NCBI RefSeq assembly: GCF_003471165.1 | Contig: NZ_QRIL01000008.1 | Coordinates: 2,556-66,555, forward strand | DNA: 64,000 bases | Direction of reading: 5' to 3' | Source: Ruminococcus sp. AM22-13 | GTDB taxonomy: Bacteria > Bacillota > Clostridia > Lachnospirales > Lachnospiraceae | Shown here: positions 36,481 through 44,971 of the stretch, in pieces | Position numbering within the stretch: the stretch's first letter is position 1 | Layout: every line of letters starts with the position of its first letter | Position numbers and translations under genes: made by a program | Notes under the pieces: generated by a model | What the model saw: only the letters and a program-made list of their open reading frames with translations | Told to the model about the DNA's origin: nothing | Databases searched by the model: none

Positions 36481-37228
36481 ACCGCAACCTTCTTTCTATT
36501 GCGCACATAAAGATCAGTGCCGTTAAAAAACTTCCAACCGCTAATATAGCAATGCAGAAGATATCATTGTAGTAAATAGACGCCGCCCAATAGCGGGGAC
36601 TCAGAAAGAATGCTTTTTGATAGTAACGCTCCTGAAATACGGTCAGGACATAATAAAGAATAAAAGGAACGGCATAGGACATATAGCGATTTTTTGTTAT
36701 GACAGCCGACGTACCGCCAATTAGCGCCCAAAAAGCGCCATTTAAAAACAATCTCAGAAAGCTTACCGCCGTTCTGCCCACAAGCACTGCCATCTCATAA
36801 TTTCCGTCAATCAGAGAAGGATACTGACCGAACCTCAGTATACAGATTACAAGAAGGAACACCATGGCTAAAAAAGCTGTCAAACCTCCGGAGACCAACA
36901 ATCCTGCTGCTTTTCCTACGAGATACTGTTTTCTCCCTGAACGGATATAACTGAACAGAAAAAAACGACTGTGCAGCTCAGCCTCCGTATTCTCTCCACC
37001 CGCAAAAGCAACGGCAATGGGAACAAACAGAAGCATATTAACGCTGTTCATACAATAGGTGTATGCTACGAACCAGCCTGGTCCTTCTGCAGATCCGCCT
37101 GCATTTATGATCTTCTGCAACATCTCATGCTCAGACATCAGGGTAGCCGAAACGATTAGAAAAATCCCCAAAATAAAGCGAATGCTTCGAATATTGTTTT
37201 TTATGTCCGTTGCCAACACATTTCTCAT
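36473..37228 (-). CDS. ABC transporter permease, first gene of the RiPP operon
   Basis: 251 residues, about six membrane helices, ABC-2-like (NVLATDIKNNIRSIRFILG). It opens the long minus-strand operon that ends with the exporter at 27287. A candidate promoter with an overlapping inverted repeat lies 85-140 bp upstream. Confidence 0.75.
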   Translation of the reverse strand: MRNVLATDIKNNIRSIRFILGIFLIVSATLMSEHEMLQKIINAGGSAEGPGWFVAYTYCMNSVNMLLFVPIAVAFAGGENTEAELHSRFFLFSYIRSGRKQYLVGKAAGLLVSGGLTAFLAMVFLLVICILRFGQYPSLIDGNYEMAVLVGRTAVSFLRLFLNGAFWALIGGTSAVITKNRYMSYAVPFILYYVLTVFQERYYQKAFFLSPRYWAASIYYNDIFCIAILAVGSFLTALIFMCAIERRLRYA

Positions 37229-37313
37229 ACGCTTTTCTCCTCACTTCAAACAGCTATAGACTTGATTTTTTTATTTTTATAAAATCCTAGTTTTTTGCAA
37301 TAATATCACTATT

Positions 37314-37370
37314 TGTATAAAACTACACTCCTTATCAAACAACAGTTAAGGACTTGCAAAAACTGTTGTT
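37314..37370 (-). promoter_or_regulatory. Candidate promoter and operator of the RiPP operon
   Basis: On the minus strand TTGTTT (37337-37342), 17 bp, TATACA (37314-37319). The -35 box falls in a perfect 10-bp inverted repeat, AACAACAGTT (37338-37347) and AACTGTTGTT (37361-37370). A dimeric regulator bound there would block the promoter. No regulator gene is adjacent; the STAND or RHH protein of the element are candidates. Confidence 0.55.
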
Positions 37371-37513
37371 CCTACTGAAAGCATTGCAACAGCTGTAAAA
37401 ATTGATAATATTTTAAATTTTCTATTATTCTAAGTTCTACAAATACATAAGCCGCCAGTTAAGTACGATTAGTTTTATTATAATTCAATAAATTCCATCC
37501 AACTTTCCACATT

Positions 37514-37542
37514 TTATTGTACAATTTTATCATTTATATAAT
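37514..37542 (+). promoter_or_regulatory. Candidate promoter of the parM-repA genes
   Basis: TTATTG (37514-37519), 17 bp, TATAAT (37537-37542), reading right. It would leave a ~220-nt leader before the ParM start at 37766. The -35 is weak. In that leader I see no further clear structure. Confidence 0.45.
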
Positions 37543-37765
37543 AACATGTCAACATTTAATGAACGTTTATAACAAAAAAATGCAGGGCTATAAAAAACTA
37601 AAGAAATTGCTCTATTTTACAAAATTATATCCTATTTTTCAATTCCAACTCAATTTTCCCTCAATGTCTTTTTCCTCCAACTTTCGTATGCTTATCTCAC
37701 AGCAAAGCAGTACCACACCGGTACAGCCTGCTGAATTAATCAATACGAAAATGGAGGTGTTTTTT

Positions 37766-38683
37766 ATGCGAGAACTCAGAAACACAAAAATCATTGCTGT
37801 AGATCACGGCTACGGCAACATGAAAACAGCAAATACCGTCACACCAACCGGAATCAAAGCCTATGAAACAGAACCCATCTTCACCGGGAATATTCTGGAA
37901 TATAACGGCATTTACTACCGGATTGGCGAAGGACACAAAGAATTTATCCCAGATAAAGCTATGGACGAAGAATATTATCTTCTAACTCTCATGGCGATTG
38001 CAAGGGAACTGAATGTCTTTTCCATCCGTGAAGCAGACGTTCATCTGGCTGCCGGGCTTCCTCTGACATGGATCAGAAACCAGAGAGAAGATTTCCGTTC
38101 CTATCTGCTCCAGAATCCAGAAGTCCATTACCGATTTAACAGCAAAGAGTATCATCTCCGTTTTGTGGGATGCAGCCTTTACCCGCAGGGATATCCGGCT
38201 ATCGTAAACCGACTTGGAGATTTCAAGGGGACAAATCTTCTTGCAGATATCGGCAACGAAACCATGAACATTCTGTATATCAATAATAAGAAAGCACAGG
38301 AAAGCCGGTGCTGGACAGAAAAGTTTGGCGTAAACCAATGCATGATTGCCGCTAAAAACGCTGTTCTGGACAACTTCGGAGTAAAGATTGAAGAATCTAC
38401 CGTAGAGCAGATTCTGCGGTTTGGAACCGCTGACATTTCAGCGTCTTATCTGGATTGTATTACTGCTGTTGCCAGACAGTATGTCACAGATATTTTTGCC
38501 ACGCTCCGCAAATATGAATACAATCCTGGCCTGATGCGCCTGTATGTGGTCGGAGGCGGTGGATGCCTGATCCGTAACTTTGGAGCGTATGACAAATCAC
38601 GAGTTACCATCCTTGATGATATCTGTGCCACTGCCAAAGGTTATGAATCTCTGGCTTATATGAGCCTGAAAAGGAGGGGATAA
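37766..38683 (+). CDS. parM: ParM-like actin-family segregation ATPase
   Basis: 305 residues from ATG at 37766 with GGAGG 8 bp upstream; the 83 codons before it are in frame but not gene-like. Actin-fold motifs: AVDHGYGNMKTA (phosphate 1), LLADIGNETMNI (phosphate 2) and RLYVVGGGGCLI (adenosine). ParM polymers push plasmid copies apart. Its presence suggests that the excised element exists as a replicating circle. It is followed 3 bp later by a ParR-like gene. Confidence 0.85.
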   Translation: MRELRNTKIIAVDHGYGNMKTANTVTPTGIKAYETEPIFTGNILEYNGIYYRIGEGHKEFIPDKAMDEEYYLLTLMAIARELNVFSIREADVHLAAGLPLTWIRNQREDFRSYLLQNPEVHYRFNSKEYHLRFVGCSLYPQGYPAIVNRLGDFKGTNLLADIGNETMNILYINNKKAQESRCWTEKFGVNQCMIAAKNAVLDNFGVKIEESTVEQILRFGTADISASYLDCITAVARQYVTDIFATLRKYEYNPGLMRLYVVGGGGCLIRNFGAYDKSRVTILDDICATAKGYESLAYMSLKRRG

Positions 38684-38686
38684 GCC

Positions 38687-39070
38687 ATGCAGAACCATAT
38701 CCGCAACACAAACCTGCGATTTAATCTGGACAAAGACCAGCAGCGGAGAGCCTGGGAATATTTACAGACGATGGACAGACAGAATTTTAAATCTTACAGC
38801 CAGGTAATCTCCCTTGCACTGGTCGATTATTTTGACCGCTACTACCGCACTCAGGCTGATCCCTATCTGGAAACAAGGGAACGGGAAGAACTTTTTGTGA
38901 AACAGATTGTAGAAGCAGTAGAACACAGCCTGAAACAGTCATTGCCGATTTTTCTGTCCGGGCTGACTGCAGGCATGTTGGAAAGGGAATCCCCCATCAG
39001 GATGCCCTTTCCAGCTCCTGAAAAAGAACAGCCGGATCGTGATATAGACTGGGATTTTCTTGGAGAATAA
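38687..39070 (+). CDS. ParR-like centromere-binding protein
   Basis: 127 residues. The N-terminus (NLRFNLDKDQQRRAWEYLQ... SYSQVISLALVDYF) fits a ribbon-helix-helix DNA-binding domain, and the acidic C-terminus (DRDIDWDFLGE) fits the ParM-contacting tail. It lies directly after parM, the normal order. The match is from architecture and context rather than strong sequence recognition. Confidence 0.7.
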   Translation: MQNHIRNTNLRFNLDKDQQRRAWEYLQTMDRQNFKSYSQVISLALVDYFDRYYRTQADPYLETREREELFVKQIVEAVEHSLKQSLPIFLSGLTAGMLERESPIRMPFPAPEKEQPDRDIDWDFLGE

Positions 39071-39094
39071 ACCATTGTGATTGGAGGTGAACAC

Positions 39095-39811
39095 ATGACG
39101 GACTTTCTGACAGCAGACACAAGCCTGCCATCTTATATGATGTTTCCCCGTTTTCTTCTGGACATGGAAATAAACGAAACTGCCAAAATGCTTTATATGA
39201 TCCTGCTCGACCGTGCAAGGCTTTCCCAGAAAAATGAGGGCTGGTCAGATACAAATGGTCATGTGTTCCTCTACTTTACGATTGAAGCACTGGCAGAAGT
39301 TCTCCACAAAAGCCAGATGACGGTGAAAACTGCTCTGGCAGTACTGGAAAAACAAGAGCTTATCTTCCGAAAACGGCAGGGACCCGGACACCCTAATCGG
39401 ATCTATGTAAAAATCCCGAAAGAAACCCTCAGCAATACAGACAGAATTCTTTCCTCAAGACAGACAGAAAACTGTCCTATTGACAGACAGGATTCTTTCC
39501 CTGATACAGACAGAAAACTGTCCAGTAATAAGAAAGAGATAAAAAAGAACCATTTAACAATAAGAGGGAGTAAAGAGCCACGCTCACCCTATGGAACATT
39601 TCAAAATGTTTTTCTGTCAGAGACGGAGCTGGAAAATATCCGGCAGACAATCCCTGACTGGCAGGACTATATGGAACGCTTATCCGGTTATATGGCTTCT
39701 ACCGGAAAGCAATACCAAAACCATGCAGCTACCATCATCCGTTGGGCAAGACAGGATCATCCTGTTTCCCGGCAACGAAATTATGAAAGTGAGGAATACG
39801 AAACATTATGA
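39095..39811 (+). CDS. repA: RepA_N-family replication initiator
   Basis: 238 residues from ATG at 39095, GGAGGTG upstream. The N-terminal LPSYMMFPRFLLDMEINETAKMLYMILLDRA and the helix-turn-helix ALAEVLHKSQMTVKTAL are the RepA_N domain. The central region has a repeated TDRILSSRQT/IDRQDSFPDTDRKLSS linker; the underlying DNA could serve as an origin with iterons, as in other RepA_N genes. It overlaps the loader gene by 4 bp. Confidence 0.85.
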   Translation: MTDFLTADTSLPSYMMFPRFLLDMEINETAKMLYMILLDRARLSQKNEGWSDTNGHVFLYFTIEALAEVLHKSQMTVKTALAVLEKQELIFRKRQGPGHPNRIYVKIPKETLSNTDRILSSRQTENCPIDRQDSFPDTDRKLSSNKKEIKKNHLTIRGSKEPRSPYGTFQNVFLSETELENIRQTIPDWQDYMERLSGYMASTGKQYQNHAATIIRWARQDHPVSRQRNYESEEYETL

Positions 39812-40665
39812 CAACATTTACAGAAAAACCAACAGCTATCACACCAAACAGAGAGCTTCAGTCTGATGAATATTTTAACGAAACAAATCACCTGATCTAC
39901 TGTTCCAAATGCAATACGCCAAGACAGTGCAGGCATGAATTACAGGGAAAGGTTCTTATTCCTTCCATCCGCTGTAAGTGCCAGCAGGAGATCTTTGAAC
40001 AGGAGGAAGCCCAGAGAAAACTTCATGAAAAGCAAATGGAAATAGAGCATCTCAAAACCAGCGGCTTACAGGACAAATCACTTTATGACTACACCTTTGC
40101 CAAAGATAACGGCAGCAATCCGGAAATGAAACTTGCACACAATTATGTAAGTAACTGGGAAGAGATGAAAGCAAACGCTTCCGGACTTCTCATCTGGGGC
40201 GATGTCGGTACTGGAAAATCTTTCTTTGCAGGCTGCATTGCCAATGCCCTTCTGGAAAAAGGCGTCCCGGTACTGATGACCAACTTTTCCCGGATTCTGA
40301 ATACCCTTACCGGAATGCATTTTGAAGACAGGAATCAGTTCATCCACAGCTTAAACCGCTACAGCCTTCTGATCATTGATGACCTCGGAATTGAACGGAA
40401 CTCTGACTTTGCACTGGAACAGGTATTCAATGTGATTGACAGCCGTTACCGCAGTAAAAAGCCCCTGATCATAACAACCAATCTCACTTTATCAGAGCTG
40501 AATAACGCCGCTGATATCGCACACAAGCGAATTTATGACCGGATTCTGGAGAGATGTGTTCCCATCCGTATCAATAACCGGAATATCCGTCAGGACAATG
40601 CAACAGCTAATTTAAAAAAAACGAAAAAAATTCTGTTAGATAATCACACTTCAAACCAGAGTTGA
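39808..40665 (+). CDS. DnaC/IstB-like helicase loader ATPase
   Basis: 285 residues. An N-terminal zinc-finger-like region (CSKCNTPRQCRH, IRCKCQ) precedes the AAA+ core: WGDVGTGKSFFAG (Walker A), LLIIDDLGIER (Walker B) and IITTNLTLSEL (sensor 1). Such proteins load the replicative helicase at the element origin. It is translationally coupled to repA. Confidence 0.87.
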   Translation: MTTFTEKPTAITPNRELQSDEYFNETNHLIYCSKCNTPRQCRHELQGKVLIPSIRCKCQQEIFEQEEAQRKLHEKQMEIEHLKTSGLQDKSLYDYTFAKDNGSNPEMKLAHNYVSNWEEMKANASGLLIWGDVGTGKSFFAGCIANALLEKGVPVLMTNFSRILNTLTGMHFEDRNQFIHSLNRYSLLIIDDLGIERNSDFALEQVFNVIDSRYRSKKPLIITTNLTLSELNNAADIAHKRIYDRILERCVPIRINNRNIRQDNATANLKKTKKILLDNHTSNQS

Positions 40666-40834
40666 AACAAAGCAGCATCGCACAATAACTATTTTTCACT
40701 GACAGTAGTACTACTTTCTTTTCTTATTTATCACCAGAGACATGCCACTGTCAGTTATCTAAAACTATAGTACTAAACCACAAGATTTTAAAACTAAATC
40801 GCCCGGATACGGGCATAAAAAGGAGGTGCCAGAT

Positions 40835-41056
40835 ATGGCAAATAAAAGAATTATGACACCAGAAGAAAAAGTGCTTTTACAGGCAAAACACAGACTGGAA
40901 GAAATCGAAGCAAGAAACCGTAAAAAGGAACGTAATGCCAGAACACGCAGATTGATTCAAGAAGGAGCGATTCTGGAAAGCATTGCTCCACATATTAAAG
41001 AAATGGATTTAGATACCCTAAAGCGGGAGCTGATGCTCCGGCTAAGAGGAATGTAA
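40835..41056 (+). CDS. Small basic protein (DUF3847-like)
   Basis: 73 residues from ATG at 40835, mostly helical and highly charged (HRLEEIEARNRKKERNARTRR). Proteins of this kind sit just before mobA in many Firmicute mobilizable elements and may be relaxase accessory factors. The 22 bp around its ribosome binding site and start are identical to those of mobA at 41192. Confidence 0.72.
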   Translation: MANKRIMTPEEKVLLQAKHRLEEIEARNRKKERNARTRRLIQEGAILESIAPHIKEMDLDTLKRELMLRLRGM

Positions 41057-41070
41057 ATACACAAGTTCTA

Positions 41071-41150
41071 CTCCCGAAGGGCGCACTTACTCACCACCCG
41101 ATAAATCGGGCGGTGGTATCCCCTACGGGGCTCGTGCGCTCTGCCGAGGG
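41071..41150. other. oriT-like region
   Basis: Just upstream of mobA. The minus strand contains TAAGTGCGCCCT (41078-41089), very like the nick region of MOBQ-type plasmids (RSF1010/R1162 group). It is followed by an imperfect hairpin (CCACCCG.. CGGGCGGTGG, 41094-41118) and CCCCTACGGGG. The exact nick site is inferred from known relatives. Confidence 0.65.
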
Positions 41151-41191
41151 CTATCCGCTGTTGCAGGCAACATCGAAAGGAGGTGCCAGAT

Positions 41192-42901
41192 ATGGCAATT
41201 TATCATATGCAAGCCAAGGTCGTCAGCCGTGGTTCCGGGCGGTCTGCTGTCGCTGCATCTGCTTATATGAGCTGTAGCCGCATATACAATGATTACGATG
41301 GCATCCAGCATGACTACACCCGAAAACATGGACTGATCTATCAGGAAGTAATGCTTCCCCCTATGGCTCCGCCTAAATGGAAAAACCGGGAGCAACTCTG
41401 GAATGCTGTAGAAGCTGCTGAAAAAACAAAAGACAGCCGACTGGCAAGAGAATTTGTTGTCGCACTCCCTATTGAGTTGGATAAAGACAGCAATATTTCT
41501 CTTCTTCAGAATTTTATTCAAAAGAATTTTGTAGATATGGGAATGTGTGCCGATTTCGCCATTCACGATACAGATGGTCACAATCCCCATGCACACATTC
41601 TACTTACTGTCCGTCCATTAAACGAAAACGGAACATGGCAGTATAAAACCGAAAAAGAATATCTATGCATCAAAGATGGAGAGGAAAAGGGATTTACTGC
41701 TTCTGAATTTAAGGATGCTCAGAAAGAGGGCTGGGAAAAACAGTATCGTTATAAAGCTGGGAAAAAGAAAGTATATCTGACTCCCTCGGCAGCACAGGAG
41801 AAAGGTTATGAACGTATCGACAAACATCCAAAAAGCACCCGGTATGGCAGACAAAACCCGATTTCCGAACAATGGAACAGTGAGAAACAGCTCTGCCTCT
41901 GGAGAGCAAACTGGGCAGATGCCGTAAATAAAATGCTTGCCCTTAATCAGATAAATACCACTATTGATCACCGCAGTTTTGCAGATCAGGGAATCACCGA
42001 ACAGCCAACCATCCATGAGGGCTACATTGCCCAGAATATGGAAAAGAAAGGCTTGATAGCAGACCGGTGTGAAATCAACCGTCAGATTCGTGCGGATAAC
42101 AGAATACTACGGGAATTAAAAACACAGATAAAAAAATTGGTTCAAGCTGTCGAAAAATCTATTCCGGTAATTGCAGAAACATTAGAAGCAATCCGCAATC
42201 ATATGATTTTTACACAATATCATTTACTTCATAATGAAATGCAAAAAGAAGTGATCCATGACTGGATGCAGCATTTTCGTCCTATCCTAAATAAATATGA
42301 TACCATTAAGAAAAAGCTCAAAGCGAAAGTTACTGAAAAGAAAGAACTAAATGTGCAAAAAAGTAAAACCAGTATTCTAAATCCTTTCCAGCATATAAAG
42401 TTAAACCAGCAGCTTACAACCGTAACAGAAGAAATCGAGGAACTGAAATCTGCCAAAGAACAACTGCTGTTTCAGGCTGAATGTTCCACAGATAAAGATA
42501 TGGTGAGTCTTTCCAATAAATATAACCAGATGGATAAGAATCTGGATATTCTCGATTCTCAGGATATGGCTCTCAAAGAGCAGCTTGAAAAAGATGCTGT
42601 CGCTTTCCAAGAGGAAAAACTCCGGCCTAAACCAGAGCAATATACAGAATTACTGGATGCCAGAATCCAGATACGACCTACTTTCCGAGAGAAACTGATT
42701 GAGCAGCTCAAAGGTACTTTTGGTGAATATTATGACTATCACTATCGTGATATCGCAACCCATGAAGTGGATGATCTCAATATGGAAGATCCCTATAGCT
42801 TCTCTCATCGTACCTGGGAACTTGAATATCAGAGGAAACAGGAATTGCGAAAAAAACATCCTGTTCAATCCAGGCAAAAATCGCACAACACGGAACTATA
42901 A
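41192..42901 (+). CDS. mobA: MobA/MobL-family relaxase
   Basis: 569 residues from ATG at 41192, AAAGGAGG upstream. The start AIYHMQAKVVSRGSGRSAVAASAY contains the motif of MobA/MobL proteins, and HDTDGHNPHAHILLTVRPL the metal-binding His triad. A C-terminal region (~330-480) is coiled coil. It nicks oriT and leads the strand into a helper's conjugation channel. No coupling protein or channel genes are present. Confidence 0.92.
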   Translation: MAIYHMQAKVVSRGSGRSAVAASAYMSCSRIYNDYDGIQHDYTRKHGLIYQEVMLPPMAPPKWKNREQLWNAVEAAEKTKDSRLAREFVVALPIELDKDSNISLLQNFIQKNFVDMGMCADFAIHDTDGHNPHAHILLTVRPLNENGTWQYKTEKEYLCIKDGEEKGFTASEFKDAQKEGWEKQYRYKAGKKKVYLTPSAAQEKGYERIDKHPKSTRYGRQNPISEQWNSEKQLCLWRANWADAVNKMLALNQINTTIDHRSFADQGITEQPTIHEGYIAQNMEKKGLIADRCEINRQIRADNRILRELKTQIKKLVQAVEKSIPVIAETLEAIRNHMIFTQYHLLHNEMQKEVIHDWMQHFRPILNKYDTIKKKLKAKVTEKKELNVQKSKTSILNPFQHIKLNQQLTTVTEEIEELKSAKEQLLFQAECSTDKDMVSLSNKYNQMDKNLDILDSQDMALKEQLEKDAVAFQEEKLRPKPEQYTELLDARIQIRPTFREKLIEQLKGTFGEYYDYHYRDIATHEVDDLNMEDPYSFSHRTWELEYQRKQELRKKHPVQSRQKSHNTEL

Positions 42902-43214
42902 TGTTTAAACTGATAACATGAAAAATATCCCGTTTTCTCAAAACAGTTATATTGCTTCATCCCAATAATTCACAAACTGCTAACCACTGAGCAAAAGGGG
43001 GTTGGGAGTTCTCCCAAAGTGCGTCTGGATATCCAAACGCTATGCTTGCAAAACCAGTTTCACTGATTTCCCTCGATACTCCCTTCTTCTAAAATCAATG
43101 ATAATTATAACATTGCCAATTTTGTAAAGTAATAATCAACTTAAAATATAGACGACAAACAATAAAACCATGATACTGTTACAAAAAGCAGTAGCATGGT
43201 TTCTTTCTATTTCA
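42902..43214. other. Gap after mobA
   Basis: No gene seen. It holds a GTTGGGAGTTCTCCCAA palindrome at about 43008-43024 and TTTGGATATCCAGAC-like symmetry at 43026-43042, both possible regulatory or replication structures. Confidence 0.4.
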
Positions 43215-43880
43215 TTATAGATTTTCTCTATCTATCATATTTTCTATTGTTTCTGAGAAACAACACTCTTTCAAATCAATACTTTTGTCCATCTTTACAA
43301 GATTTGTATATTTCTCATCTGTATAGTGTTTTGATATTACAGCAAATACTTTATATGTAGGCTGTGCTGTTACATCTCTGATGTCCTTTTTCAGCAATGT
43401 GTTCGGTACATTTAATTTCGTATTTTTATCTTTTACGAAGCCAATACAACCACATATATTCCCGGCAGCTTTTTCTGTATATAATTTCGGTCCTCGATCT
43501 GTAAATTCTCCTATCATTGTTACGTTTTTCTTAATAAGCATCATACGTTCCAATATATCCAATTTTTGCCCCGTAGAGCCATCTTTTGCAAAAACAAAAT
43601 CATTTTCTGTTAATCGCTTATCCAGGCATTTCTGGTAAAAATGAATTGCAGAAGCTGTCTCTTTTTTATTCAATCGAACTCCTGTCAAATGTAAAAAATT
43701 GTATCTATGGAAAACAACTTCATATCCCTGTACAGATGACAAAATCTTATTACTTTCCTGTAATTGCTTATTCACCTCTTTCGGTAAGCCATATAGGAAC
43801 AAAACCTTCTGATCCTCAAGATGTTCTTTATATAGTTGTGCCGCTTTTGTCATAATCTGAATTGCACGTCTTTTGTCCAT
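43215..43880 (-). CDS. PBECR4-like nuclease-domain protein
   Basis: 221 residues. Motifs VVFHRYNFLHLTGV (~residues 54-68), a helical stretch with AIHFYQKCLD, and NVTMIGEF plus PNTLLKKDIRD resemble the PBECR4 domain. That domain belongs to a superfamily of barnase/EndoU/colicin-like nucleases found in phages and mobile elements. A possible toxin or element-stability protein. No antitoxin is adjacent, though the RHH protein at 44727 is 0.9 kb away. Confidence 0.55.
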   Translation of the reverse strand: MDKRRAIQIMTKAAQLYKEHLEDQKVLFLYGLPKEVNKQLQESNKILSSVQGYEVVFHRYNFLHLTGVRLNKKETASAIHFYQKCLDKRLTENDFVFAKDGSTGQKLDILERMMLIKKNVTMIGEFTDRGPKLYTEKAAGNICGCIGFVKDKNTKLNVPNTLLKKDIRDVTAQPTYKVFAVISKHYTDEKYTNLVKMDKSIDLKECCFSETIENMIDRENL

Positions 43881-44189
43881 AACTTAATCCTTATCCCATA
43901 AAATTTAGAGAAGGGAATGTTCACGCCGCAGCACTAAACATTCCCTTCTCATGGTTGATTTTTCCGTTGTCTGCCAACCTCCAGCACCTTCGTCTGGAAA
44001 ATATCAGGTTTTTCCGTTGCCTGCCAACCTCCGACACCTTCGTTCGGAAAACGTATCAGATTTTAGGTGTCAACCCACCGCTGATGCACAGCTTTTCTAA
44101 TTACATTTTACACGAACTATGTGGAAAATGCAATTACAATTTTATCTTATGATGCCCTGCTACATTTTATACACTATTTATCTTACATT
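43881..44189. repeat. Gap with long hairpin and 51-bp tandem-like repeat
   Basis: A perfect 14-bp stem, GAGAAGGGAATGTT (43908-43921) and its complement (43937-43950), lies upstream of the PBECR4-like gene. Then two copies of a ~51-bp unit follow, each starting TTTTTCCGTTG and containing CTGCCAACCTCC and CACCTTCGT (about 43956-44055). They could be regulator or replication iterons. No gene is seen. Confidence 0.6.
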
Positions 44190-44570
44190 TCATTCTTGAT
44201 AAATTATCTCTTTATCCACAATCTCCCTCGCACATACTTGTATATTGTTCATTCTTCCTATCCATTCCAAGACATTTTCCACCTTTAGCTGTTCTGCAAT
44301 GCCTTGTGCCTGTTTCATCTGTTCTACAAGTCTTTCAAAGCGTTCCTGTGCCTGTTCTTCTATATCATCCAAATAACCATTCAGCCTGCCGCTTGTAAGC
44401 ATATTCAGATATAGCAATCTGCGGTATTCCTTCAAATACCGCAAATGTCTTTGTCCCCATACACCGACAACCCTTTGTTCTTCTTCCTTCGGTAAGGTAA
44501 GAGCAGGGATAAGATAATCCCCATGTCTGATATAAGTACCGCCCATCTCTTCAAAAATTGTTTTCTTCAT
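44190..44570 (-). CDS. tnpV: TnpV-like transposon-encoded protein
   Basis: 126 residues. EEMGGTYIRHGDYLIPAL, then WGQRHLRYLKEYRRLLY and a C-terminal helical pair (AQERFERLVEQMKQAQG), match the TnpV family of clostridial elements. Its function is unknown. With TnpW at the other end it marks the element's lineage. Confidence 0.82.
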   Translation of the reverse strand: MKKTIFEEMGGTYIRHGDYLIPALTLPKEEEQRVVGVWGQRHLRYLKEYRRLLYLNMLTSGRLNGYLDDIEEQAQERFERLVEQMKQAQGIAEQLKVENVLEWIGRMNNIQVCAREIVDKEIIYQE

Positions 44571-44726
44571 TGTCTGTTCTACCTTTCTTATCGTTCTCTA
44601 TTCATAGATTTTCTTTACGACCGTTCCAATTTTACAGTAACAATAATTCTTCAATTTTCAGTTCACATTGCCCCTCCCGAAGAAGTATGATAGAATAATT
44701 CTATTAAATTGAATCGGAGGTGCCAC

Positions 44727-44897
44727 ATGGCTATCAGTTCCAACAATATTCAGGTCTATACTACTTTGTCCAAAGAACTGGTTGCTGAGATTGATAAGGA
44801 TGCGAAAGCGAACTATCGTACACGTTCCCAGCAGATTAACATGATCCTGACCGAGTATTATAAGACCCAAATGACAACCAAACATGAATCCGAGTAA
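44727..44897 (+). CDS. Small ribbon-helix-helix (CopG/Arc-like) DNA-binding protein
   Basis: 56 residues from ATG at 44727, GGAGG upstream. IQVYTTLSKELVAEIDKDAKANYRTRSQQINMIL fits the RHH fold (strand, two helices). Its position ~70 bp from the right element end suggests control of recombination or of copy number. Confidence 0.7.
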   Translation: MAISSNNIQVYTTLSKELVAEIDKDAKANYRTRSQQINMILTEYYKTQMTTKHESE

Positions 44898-44945
44898 AGC
44901 ACTGAATCGCCTGAAAACACAGGAAATATCAGTGTTTTCTTATGT

Positions 44946-44971
44946 TTTCCCTTAATTATAAGGTTCATGTG
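44946..44971 (-). other. Right element end (attR core and recombinase arm)
   Basis: Core ATGTG at 44967-44971. Read inward on the minus strand it is CACATGAACC then TTATAATTAAGGGAAA, the inverted counterpart of the left arm. Confidence 0.75.

Larger units (their letters stand above)
20891..44971. mobile_element. 24.1-kb integrative mobilizable element inserted in an S8 peptidase gene
   Basis: ATGTG occurs at both junctions (20891-20895 and 44967-44971). Removing 24,076 bp between them restores the S8 peptidase frame. Each end carries a related inward motif, TTATAAcTAgGGGAAA on the left and TTATAAtTAaGGGAAA on the right, in inverted orientation, as expected for halves of a serine-integrase attP. 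It encodes two large serine recombinases, TnpW, TnpV, ParM/ParR, RepA_N, a DnaC-like loader and a MobA relaxase. Cargo: STAND ATPase, RiPP cluster and a PBECR4-like protein. No conjugation channel genes are seen. Confidence 0.88.

Noticed and set aside
37517..37765. The upstream 83 codons of the parM open frame as part of ParM
   Set aside because: They precede the strong GGAGG site at 37752-37757, are AT-rich with no homology to the actin fold, and the actin motif starts right after the ATG at 37766.
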